A stretch of DNA of 64,000 nucleotides from Microvirga guangxiensis (GTDB lineage: Bacteria > Pseudomonadota > Alphaproteobacteria > Rhizobiales > Beijerinckiaceae). The notes beneath the pieces are model-generated. The model was given only the letters and a program-made list of their open reading frames with translations. It was not told where the DNA came from and searched no databases. Location of the stretch: contig NZ_FMVJ01000006.1 of assembly GCF_900102135.1 (NCBI RefSeq), forward strand, positions 124,001 through 188,000, given 5' to 3'. A program made the position numbers and the translations under genes. Shown one piece after another: positions 26,416 through 33,517 of the stretch; position 1 is the stretch's first letter; every line of letters begins with the position of its first letter.

Positions 26416-27510
26416 TTAAGCCGCTGATGCAGCTTGCTTTTCAAGTTTCGGGCGCTTGGGACGTACAAGCAGCTCGCTCGGATCGGTGGGCAGGAGAAGC
26501 ATACCGCTGTCGTCAAGCGACACCCGTAATCGAGGGAACACCTCCTTTATGTGGGAAAGATCTCCCTTGAAGGCCTGCTTGAAGCTCCTGATGCTGGCGT
26601 TGTCCGAGCCAAACTGCTGATGCAGGTTGTCCCACGACAATCGCAAAGGCCGCTGTACGCTGCGCAGCCGGTATCCCATCCAGAACAGCATATCCAGTTT
26701 GCGGGCCGAACCTGCGAATGCACGCGCTGCCCGGATGTCGACCGGAAGTGCATGGCGGATAAGGTTCTCGTAAAAGTCGGCATGGAATTGAACAGTATTG
26801 GACCAAAGAAGCCCCTGGTCCGTGTTTCCGGTTAGCCAGATATCGAGCTGGCGAAAAGGTGGAACATTCAACGTACTGGATCTTGCTGCGCCATCCCATA
26901 AGCCGAGCTGCATCGTGCAGGCAGCAAGGCGGTTTAACTGCTCCTTGAATTGGCGCAGCGTGCCGCGTTCGCCTCCCGTTACGGGAAATCCCATCTGCTT
27001 GATGAAACCAGACAGGCTGTCGGCAACCTCGATGCGGGCGCTGCGCTGACGCACCGCCTCGGTGCATAGATGAAGCAGGACCAATCGAGCCTTAGGTCCA
27101 TACGGAAGACCTTGAACCTCCATCTGGCCGGTTCTCGGATTTTTAAGACGTCCTGCCATGATGCTGAGTGTGTTTCGTCCATATTCGCGGAAGAACTCAC
27201 GCTCGCCTTTAGGTTCACGATAGGGCAGACCGCAGAGAGCGAGGACGCTGTGAATGTGTTGAATGTTCTCCGGACAACTCGGGGTGTTTTCAATGACTTC
27301 GCGCACGGCGTCTCGTCGGCGCTGGTCGCGGCTCATGACAGCGCGTCGTGCATCGATCTCTGTTCGTTTCGCTGCTTCGCTGTCGCGTAATGCCTGCTTA
27401 TGAGCAATATGTTCTATGATGGTCTTGAACATGAAGTGACCACGTGCCTGCTCAACCTCCACCAGGAGGTCATCGTCACGTATCATCGCAATCTGGTCTT
27501 CGACGCTCAT
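26416..27510 (-). CDS. repA: plasmid-type replication initiator (RepA_C family)
   Basis: A 364-residue protein with the RepA_C ('plasmid encoded RepA') domain, about residues 100-340. The key region reads EFFREYGRNTLSIMAGRL, then LPYGPKARLVLLHLCTEAV near 135-153, and KQMGFPVTGGERGTLRQFKEQL near 171-191. Such proteins bind iterons and open the origin of alphaproteobacterial plasmids. The ATG at 27510 has AAGGA about 6 bases upstream; a TTG at 27567 would add 19 residues but lacks a ribosome site. A degenerate iteron (27531-27548) lies just before the start, which suggests autoregulation. Iterons follow upstream. The frame is intact with no sign of decay. Confidence 0.85.
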   Translation of the reverse strand: MSVEDQIAMIRDDDLLVEVEQARGHFMFKTIIEHIAHKQALRDSEAAKRTEIDARRAVMSRDQRRRDAVREVIENTPSCPENIQHIHSVLALCGLPYREPKGEREFFREYGRNTLSIMAGRLKNPRTGQMEVQGLPYGPKARLVLLHLCTEAVRQRSARIEVADSLSGFIKQMGFPVTGGERGTLRQFKEQLNRLAACTMQLGLWDGAARSSTLNVPPFRQLDIWLTGNTDQGLLWSNTVQFHADFYENLIRHALPVDIRAARAFAGSARKLDMLFWMGYRLRSVQRPLRLSWDNLHQQFGSDNASIRSFKQAFKGDLSHIKEVFPRLRVSLDDSGMLLLPTDPSELLVRPKRPKLEKQAASAA

Positions 27511-27530
27511 AATCGTCCTTGAATTCGATA

Positions 27531-27548
27531 GCGCAGAATTGGGCTCGC
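27531..27548 (+). repeat. degenerate iteron at the repA promoter
   Basis: GCGCAGAATT followed by a diverged 3' half ending CGC. It matches the first 10 bases of the iteron at 28025 and lies just upstream of the repA ribosome site. Confidence 0.5.
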
Positions 27549-27606
27549 GGACTCGCAACGTCTCCAAACTTGGCCTGGATCCACCATGCCTCCGGTGATT
27601 TCGGAG

Positions 27607-27615
27607 TTATCCAGA
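27607..27615 (+). promoter_or_regulatory. DnaA-box-like site
   Basis: TTATCCAGA differs by one base from the consensus TTATCCACA. It lies between the repA start and the iterons, a usual place in RepA-type origins. Confidence 0.45.
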
Positions 27616-27721
27616 GCTTTCGATGATGAGCTGCTCATCGAGGCTGGAGCGGCCCATGCCAAGTGCCAGACAAATCGCGTGTTGCGCATAAGCGCGATGA
27701 AGATGATGCAGGAGATGGGTT

Positions 27722-28042
27722 GCGCAGACTTCAATACGCAGGTGACGGTGTCGAGCGCTGATGGGGTTGATCCCTACCGGCCCGACATGCGCTGAATCCA
27801 ATGCGCACTGATGTATCGATAATCGCGAAGGGGGTGTCTCTTCAGCGCCAAGAGAAGGCCGCGCAGAGTCCAATGCGATCCAGACGAGAATTATGGTATT
27901 TACTACAGTAGCTTACCTAAGCCAGGGCGTTGAATCGAATACGTTCGTTCGCAGACTTCTATATATTGGTGGCGTTTTACCCGCTGACTCCAATACGCGG
28001 CTGCGCAGAGCTCAATGCACGACAGCGCAGAATTCAATACGG
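27722..28042 (+). repeat. iteron array of a plasmid-type origin
   Basis: Seven direct copies of an 18-base element, consensus GCGCWGAMTYCAATRCGC: 27722-27739, 27789-27806, 27861-27878, 27927-27944, 27981-27998, 28003-28020 and 28025-28042. A partial copy is at 27949-27966. Starts of the last three are exactly 22 bases apart, as are the fourth and the partial copy; the others are spaced 66-72. About two helical turns per repeat is classic for iterons. AT-rich sequence lies inside (27890-27920) and just beyond (28081-28170). Confidence 0.85.
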
Positions 28043-28112
28043 TGCTTGGATCTAAACCAATGGGATAAAAGCCGTTTCGGCTATTGCATATACCAGACTC
28101 ATAATTTGCTGA

Positions 28113-28130
28113 ATCTGAATCGATTCAGAT
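28113..28130. repeat. 18-bp perfect palindrome beside the iterons
   Basis: ATCTGAATCGATTCAGAT is identical to its own reverse complement. It lies in the AT-rich segment 70 bases after the last iteron. Confidence 0.8.
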
Positions 28131-28255
28131 ACTTCCTTATGGCCAGAAAACGGTTGTGAATTTGGAGAATTTTTTTGTCGGGTACAGCCGCATGCGGTTC
28201 GACAGAAACCCGTTTCCATCCAATCAGAATCGAGTTAGTTGACGATCCACAGCAC

Positions 28256-28332
28256 GCGCCCGTAGCTCAGCTGGATAGAGCACCAGACTACGAATCTGGG
28301 GGTCAGAGGTTCGAATCCTTTCGGGCGCGCCA
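28256..28332 (+). tRNA. tRNA-Arg (anticodon ACG)
   Basis: Acceptor GCGCCCG / CGGGCGC, anticodon stem CCAGA / TCTGG with loop CTACGAA and ACG at 28290-28292 (A34 expected to be inosine), T-arm AGGTTCGAATCCT, encoded CCA. Right border of the RepA-iteron segment. Confidence 0.97.
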
Positions 28333-28514
28333 TTCTCGCAAATCTTATTTCAGAGATGCAGGAGAGCCTCGCGCCACTTCTGGATTGCCGTGTCATCGAT
28401 TGCAATTCGAGAATGCCGTCACGGCTTAACGATCGTTAGACCCTTCCTTGATAAAAGACGAAATCCGGACCGGAAACGATTCCTGTCCTATTATCGTCTT
28501 TGCGCGGAGTGCTC

Positions 28515-28787
28515 ATGTCCAACGCATCAAAACTGCTGATAGCGTACGAGCGGTTGATGGCCGCAGAGGAAGAGAAGCACCGCCTGCTGCCCGAGCGTCT
28601 TGTGACGATGGTTGCCGACAAGTCCTGGATCAAGGCCGTGAGCCAGCATTCAGAGGCCCGGCAATCCTTTGTCGAGGCTGCAATCGATTTCTGCAGAACA
28701 GAGAAACACAAAGGGCTGAGGATACCGCGTAAGGCACCGCGAAAGCAGGCGCTTGGGCAGGCCAATCAAGAGATAAGCCTATCTTAG
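28515..28787 (+). CDS. small hypothetical protein
   Basis: A 90-residue, charged, probably helical cytoplasmic protein (MSNASKLLIAYERLMAAEEE, then basic RIPRKAPRKQ near the C-terminus). No transmembrane segment or known domain. CGGAG precedes the ATG by 6 bases. Codon use resembles the neighbouring genes, so it is likely real, but no function can be given. Confidence 0.6.
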   Translation: MSNASKLLIAYERLMAAEEEKHRLLPERLVTMVADKSWIKAVSQHSEARQSFVEAAIDFCRTEKHKGLRIPRKAPRKQALGQANQEISLS

Positions 28788-29114
28788 AATTTGTTCTAAG
28801 GGCCCGGAAGCGCTCACGCATGGGCATCGCAAAGGGTTGGTTAGCAAAGGGTTGGTTAAAGGTAAATCTCGGTCGAGATTTTATATTACGTTCGGGGGTA
28901 GTTGACCGCCGACGTTGAGCGTTGCCGCGTGAGGGCGGCGCCAATCTCGTCAAAGCAATTAAGCGCGCCACCCTCCTATCGGATCCACTGCCAGGAACCT
29001 GGGCAGATTTGGGCCGTTAAAAAACGTTTTCTGCCACTAAGCCTTCGCTTGCCATAACACGCGTCTGATCGAAACCCGCGTGAACGACAGACTTCATTTC
29101 GAAGGAGGTTCCGA
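28788..29114 (+). other. paoA: intergenic region upstream of paoABC
   Basis: 327 bases without a gene. It holds the 15-base tandem duplication at 28829-28858 and should contain the paoABC promoter, but no convincing -35/-10 pair or regulator site was recognised. GAAGGAGG just before 29115 is the paoA ribosome site. Confidence 0.6.
28829..28858 (+). repeat. 15-bp perfect tandem duplication
   Basis: GCAAAGGGTTGGTTA occurs twice in direct tandem with no spacer (28829-28843, 28844-28858). Confidence 0.9.
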
Positions 29115-29627
29115 GTGAGTTCAAGTCAGACGAGCACGGCTCTGCCCGAAAGGATTTCTATCTCCCTCACGGTCAACGGTGAGACGCGGCATCTGGACGT
29201 GCTGCCTTGGACCGTTCTGCTCGACCTCCTGCGGGATCATCTCGGCCTGACCGGGACCAAGAAGGGATGCGACCATGGTCAATGCGGCGCATGCACGGTG
29301 ATCCTCGACGGGCGGCGGATCAATTCATGCATGGTCTTCGCCGTGATGAAAGATGGCGCGGAAATTACGACCGTCGAAGGATTGGCCAAGGATGGAGCTC
29401 TGCATCCTCTACAGCAAGCATTCATTGATCACGATGCATTTCAATGCGGTTACTGCACGCCTGGGCAGCTATGCTCCGGTGTCGCCCTCATCAAGGAGGG
29501 CAGGGCGCACACGCGAGATGAGATCCGCGAATTCATGAGCGGCAATCTCTGTCGCTGCGGGGCCTACACCAACATCGTCGATGCCATTGAGCAGGTGCTC
29601 GGATCGAACGCGGAGGCCGGGCAATGA
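29115..29627 (+). CDS. paoA: aldehyde oxidoreductase [2Fe-2S] subunit
   Basis: A 170-residue small subunit of the xanthine oxidase family. The plant-type cluster ligands are C52, C57, C60 and C72; the second cluster uses C111, C114, C146 and C148 (CGYCTPGQ ... CRCGAY). It passes electrons from the molybdenum site to FAD. It starts with GTG behind a strong GGAGG. Unlike E. coli PaoA it has no Tat leader, so the complex is predicted cytoplasmic. It overlaps paoB by four bases. Confidence 0.93.
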   Translation: MSSSQTSTALPERISISLTVNGETRHLDVLPWTVLLDLLRDHLGLTGTKKGCDHGQCGACTVILDGRRINSCMVFAVMKDGAEITTVEGLAKDGALHPLQQAFIDHDAFQCGYCTPGQLCSGVALIKEGRAHTRDEIREFMSGNLCRCGAYTNIVDAIEQVLGSNAEAGQ

Positions 29628-30640
29628 ACCGCTTTTCGTATTTGCGCGCCACAAGCATTGACGAGGCGGTTCGGGAGGCCGCAGCTGACCCAACGGCCCG
29701 TTTCATTGCAGGTGGGACCAACCTCATCGACCTGATGAAGTACAATGTGGAGCGCCCGACGCGGCTCATCGACATTACCCGCTTGCCCCTCGACCGGATC
29801 GAGGAAAGTGATGGCGGCGGCCTGCGCATCGGCGCCCTGGTGACGAACGATGAAGCAGCATACGACCCCCGTATCCATGATCGATATCCGCTCCTTTCGA
29901 GTGCCATCCTAGCCGGCGCTTCGCCGCAATTGCGTAATTCAGCGACTACCGGCGGCAATCTCCTTCAGCGCACCCGCTGCTATTATTTTTACGATCCGGG
30001 AACTCCGTGCAACAAGCGCGAGCCGGGCACCGGATGCCCCGCGACCACTGGACGGAACCGAATTCATGCCATTCTTGGCACGAGTGAGCATTGCATCGCC
30101 ACGCATCCCTCGGACATGGCCGTCGCTCTCGCTGCCCTGGAGGCCGTCGTTCACATAGCAGGCCCCGATGGCGAGCGGACTATTGCATTGTCCGACTTTC
30201 ACCGGTTGCCGGGCGATCATCCTGAGATCGACACGATCTTGCAGCATGGCGAGATCATCACGGCAGTTGAGCTTCCGTCGACGGATTTCAGCCGGAATTA
30301 CACCTATCTCAAGCTGCGCGATCGTCTCTCATACGCCTTCGCGCTCGTGTCGGTAGCTGTTGCGCTGCGGATGGAAGGAGAAACCATCGCGGAGGCAAGG
30401 CTCGCCCTCGGCGGAGTCGCACATAAGCCGTGGCGAGACCCAGAAGCGGAAGCCATGCTTCGTGGCCAATCAGCTGCGGAAGGGCTTTTCGCCTCTGTTG
30501 CAGCCTGCATTCTGAAGGACGCGAAGGGTTACGAGGACAACGCCTTCAAGATCGACTTGGCGAAACGGGCCATTATTCGAGCGCTGTTCCAGGCTGCTTC
30601 CGGAACGCCGCAGTCGCAGACCGACAAACGGATCCAGTGA
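29624..30640 (+). CDS. paoB: aldehyde oxidoreductase FAD-binding subunit
   Basis: A 338-residue FAD subunit. The FAD motif [13 protein letters not shown] is near 27-39 and [12 protein letters not shown] near 108-119. Cysteines C119, C129, C138 and C157 match the extra [4Fe-4S] site that distinguishes PaoB from ordinary xanthine dehydrogenase FAD subunits. The C-terminal domain has [10 protein letters not shown]. Middle gene of the paoABC operon; ATGA overlap with paoA and a 9-base gap to paoC. Confidence 0.93.
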   Translation: MNRFSYLRATSIDEAVREAAADPTARFIAGGTNLIDLMKYNVERPTRLIDITRLPLDRIEESDGGGLRIGALVTNDEAAYDPRIHDRYPLLSSAILAGASPQLRNSATTGGNLLQRTRCYYFYDPGTPCNKREPGTGCPATTGRNRIHAILGTSEHCIATHPSDMAVALAALEAVVHIAGPDGERTIALSDFHRLPGDHPEIDTILQHGEIITAVELPSTDFSRNYTYLKLRDRLSYAFALVSVAVALRMEGETIAEARLALGGVAHKPWRDPEAEAMLRGQSAAEGLFASVAACILKDAKGYEDNAFKIDLAKRAIIRALFQAASGTPQSQTDKRIQ

Positions 30641-30649
30641 GGGCAGGAT

Positions 30650-32887
30650 ATGCAGCAGCCAAACGCTTACATCGGTACTCCTCAGAACCGGGTGGATGGG
30701 CGCGCCAAGGTCACGGGCGGAGCGAAATACGCGGCGGAGTTCGAAGCCCCGGATCTTGCCTTCGGCATTGTGGTTTCCAGCGCTATCGCGAAAGGACGGA
30801 TCAAATCCATCGATACTTCTGCGGCACTTGCTGTGCCGGGAGTGCTGCAGGTCTTCACGCATGAGAACCGGCCTCGCACGGCTTGGCTCGACCGCAACTT
30901 CCGTGATGAGACGGCGCCTCCAGGCTCGCCATTCCGGCCACTCTACGATGACAAGGTGATCTACAGCGGGCAGCCCGTCGCCCTCGTTGTTGCCGAGGAA
31001 TTCGAACTGGCCGCGCATGCAGCCTCTCTTGTGAGGGTCGAGTACGAAACCGAACCTCACATGACTGATCTCGACCTCAAGCGCAGCGAGGCCTATGTGC
31101 CGCCGAAAAAGCGCTCGGGTGTCAAGCCGCCGCCGAGCCCAAGGGGTGATGCAGAAGGCGTCTTTGCGCAGGCTCCGGTCAAGGTTCACGCGGAGTACCG
31201 GGTTGCCATCGAACACCACAATCCGATGGAGACCCATGCCTCGACGGTGGTCTACGAGGATGACGGCACGCTCACCATTCACGACAAGACCCAAGGCGCG
31301 CAGAACAGCCAGAGCTATGTGGCGAGCGTCTTTGGCCTGTCGAGCAGTCAGGTGCGGGTCGTATCGCCCTATATCGGCGGAGCTTTCGGATCGGGATTGC
31401 GTCCGCAATATCAGCTTTTCCTCGCTGTCATGGCGGCGCTTGAACTCAAGCGCTCCGTTCGCGTGGTGTTAACCCGCGATCAGATGTTCACCTTCGGCTT
31501 CAGGCCGCTGACGATCCAGACAATTTCACTGGGGGCGAACCCGGACGGCAAGCTTCTCTCCATCATGCACGACGCCACCCAGACGACCTCTACCTTCGAG
31601 GATTACCAGGAAGTCGTCGTGAACTGGTCGAACCTTCTTTACCATTGTGACAACGTCAAGCTGACCTACAAGCTGGCCCAGGTGGACACCTACACGCCTA
31701 CGGATATGCGCGCGCCTGGGGCCGCCCTTGGGGTCGCTGCCATCGAGACGGCCATGGATGAGCTTGCCTATGCGACGGGGATCGATCCGGTCGAACTTCG
31801 CCTGCGGAACTATGCCGAGATGGATGAGGCGGACAAGAAGAGCTTCACCAGCAAGGAACTCAGAGCGTGCTACCAACTGGGAGCGGAGCGCTTCGGCTGG
31901 GAGAAGCGCAACCCTGAGCCCCGCTCCATGCGCGATGGACGCGAGCTCGTTGGCTGGGGCATGGCGAGCGGGGTATGGGAGGCGATCATGCAGAAGACCG
32001 CCGCCCGAGCAGTTCTGACACAGGACGGCAACCTCGAGGTTGCTTCCGCCACCATGGATATCGGCACAGGCACCTACACAATTCTGACGCAGATCGCTGC
32101 AGAAACCCTTGGCCTTCCGATGACGTCCGTGGCGACGAAGATCGGTGACTCGAGCCTGCCGAAATCTCCTGTCCAGGGTGGGTCGTGGACGGCGGCCTCC
32201 GCTGGCTCAGCGGTGCAGAATGCCTGTCTTTCAGTTCGGGAACAGATTTTCAAATATGCCCGGCAGATGGAGAGTTCGCCTCTCGCGAATGCCAGCATCG
32301 AGCAGGTGACTTTCGCCGAGGGACGGATCCATCTGACCAATGACCCAAGTGCCTCCGTCACCTTTGCAGAAGCCATGCAGGCTGGCGGCGTCGAAAGGAT
32401 CGAGGCGGAGGAAAAGGCCAGCCCCGGTATGCTGACCAGCATGCGCTATTCCGGTTATTCGCATTCTGCCGTGTTCGCCGAGGTGAAGGTGGATGAGGAA
32501 CTCGGTGTCATCCGGGTGACGCGCATCGTCACCGCGGTCGCAGCTGGAACCATCTTGAACCCCAAAACCGCGCGCAGCCAGATTCTGGGTGGCGTCGTGT
32601 TCGGTCTCGGCATGGCGCTGGAAGAGGAATCCATGCTTGACCACAATCTCGGGCGTTTCATGAATCACAATCTGGCCGAGTATCATGTGCCGGTGAATGC
32701 GGACGTCTACGACATCGACGTGATCTTCGTGTCCGAACACGAGGAGATGCTGAACCCTCTCGGCATCAAGGGACTGGGTGAAATTGGTGTCGTCGGAACT
32801 GCGGCGGCTATCGGAAACGCCATCTTTCACGCCACAGGCAAGCGCATCCGCGAGTATCCGATCACTATCGATAAGCTCCTGGGATAA
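30650..32887 (+). CDS. paoC: aldehyde oxidoreductase molybdenum-binding subunit
   Basis: A 745-residue catalytic subunit that binds the molybdopterin cofactor. VDGRAKVTGGAKYAAE is at the N-terminus; IGGAFGSG and the QGGSWTAASAGSAVQ region bind the cofactor. The catalytic glutamate is about E711 in KGLGEIGVVG. It oxidises aldehydes, aromatic ones in E. coli. No paoD/xdhC-type cofactor chaperone gene follows; it must be elsewhere or is not needed. Confidence 0.94.
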   Translation: MQQPNAYIGTPQNRVDGRAKVTGGAKYAAEFEAPDLAFGIVVSSAIAKGRIKSIDTSAALAVPGVLQVFTHENRPRTAWLDRNFRDETAPPGSPFRPLYDDKVIYSGQPVALVVAEEFELAAHAASLVRVEYETEPHMTDLDLKRSEAYVPPKKRSGVKPPPSPRGDAEGVFAQAPVKVHAEYRVAIEHHNPMETHASTVVYEDDGTLTIHDKTQGAQNSQSYVASVFGLSSSQVRVVSPYIGGAFGSGLRPQYQLFLAVMAALELKRSVRVVLTRDQMFTFGFRPLTIQTISLGANPDGKLLSIMHDATQTTSTFEDYQEVVVNWSNLLYHCDNVKLTYKLAQVDTYTPTDMRAPGAALGVAAIETAMDELAYATGIDPVELRLRNYAEMDEADKKSFTSKELRACYQLGAERFGWEKRNPEPRSMRDGRELVGWGMASGVWEAIMQKTAARAVLTQDGNLEVASATMDIGTGTYTILTQIAAETLGLPMTSVATKIGDSSLPKSPVQGGSWTAASAGSAVQNACLSVREQIFKYARQMESSPLANASIEQVTFAEGRIHLTNDPSASVTFAEAMQAGGVERIEAEEKASPGMLTSMRYSGYSHSAVFAEVKVDEELGVIRVTRIVTAVAAGTILNPKTARSQILGGVVFGLGMALEEESMLDHNLGRFMNHNLAEYHVPVNADVYDIDVIFVSEHEEMLNPLGIKGLGEIGVVGTAAAIGNAIFHATGKRIREYPITIDKLLG

Positions 32888-33517
32888 GCTGAAACGAAGT
32901 CCGGCATTGAAAGTTGGCTTCGGCACGTCTCGGTCAAAGCCGCCATGTTCGATTCCAGGATCGGCAAGGCTGCGGCATAGGTTTGCCAATGAAGAGGGCT
33001 GGCATCCTCATATCATTGTAGAAGCTATAGTGCAGGGTAAGACAAGGTCGCCATTGCAGGTCAACATCTGCGGCACTCATTTGCCGAAGCCGGAGAGCAT
33101 CGGCCGGCGGTACCTGAGGATCCCGCTCGACGCGCTTCCGGGTGATCCATGAGGTGCGTGAGGCAGACGCTTATGACAATATAGTTGGGCATCGGTGATG
33201 AGACGAGCAGGCCGGCGCATCGTACAAGCCGGATGTGGGCGGCGATCATTCACGGAGATGGCCGTCAGGGAGTGGCTCATGTTCCAGGCGGCTTAAAATC
33301 GATTGTCGCCACTCGCCGTGTTCCCGGTTGATGAGGATCAATGGTGGTTAGGCTGTCTGTCCCTAAGCTTTCCCAATCAGCGCAGCGTACCAGAGGCTGT
33401 TCACACCTTAGTGATCTTACGGAGGTCCTGGTACGCCGAATGAAACAGTGTGCTGTCTCATGAGCAAAGTGATTGTCTGCGGCGTGAAAACACGTTGGCT
33501 TACAAAGGACGGACGGA
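32888..33517 (+). other. gene-poor region before the P-type ATPase
   Basis: 630 bases. The first 400 contain only short, overlapping open frames on both strands with no recognisable domain; a decayed gene is possible but not shown. The last 190 hold the FNR/FixK-type promoter of the ATPase gene. Confidence 0.5.
33328..33369 (+). promoter_or_regulatory. FNR/FixK-type class II promoter
   Basis: TTGATGAGGATCAA (33328-33341) is a perfect TTGAT-N4-ATCAA box. A -10 TAAGCT (TAnnnT) lies at 33364-33369, 22 bases after the box. The predicted start near 33376 places the box centre at -41.5, the ideal class II activation position. It leads to the P-type ATPase gene 142 bases downstream. Confidence 0.72.

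Noticed and set aside
27722-28042. CRISPR array
   Set aside because: Repeats are 18 bases, partly degenerate, with gaps of 4 to 54 bases and no cas genes; RepA next door explains them as iterons.
26093-28332. Genomic island bounded by tRNA attachment sites
   Set aside because: The two flanking tRNA-Arg genes are different isoacceptors, both complete; no repeat of a tRNA 3' end and no integrase gene were found in the interval.
32888-33300. Short open frames before the P-type ATPase
   Set aside because: Several overlapping frames on both strands of similar length, none with a ribosome site or known motif.
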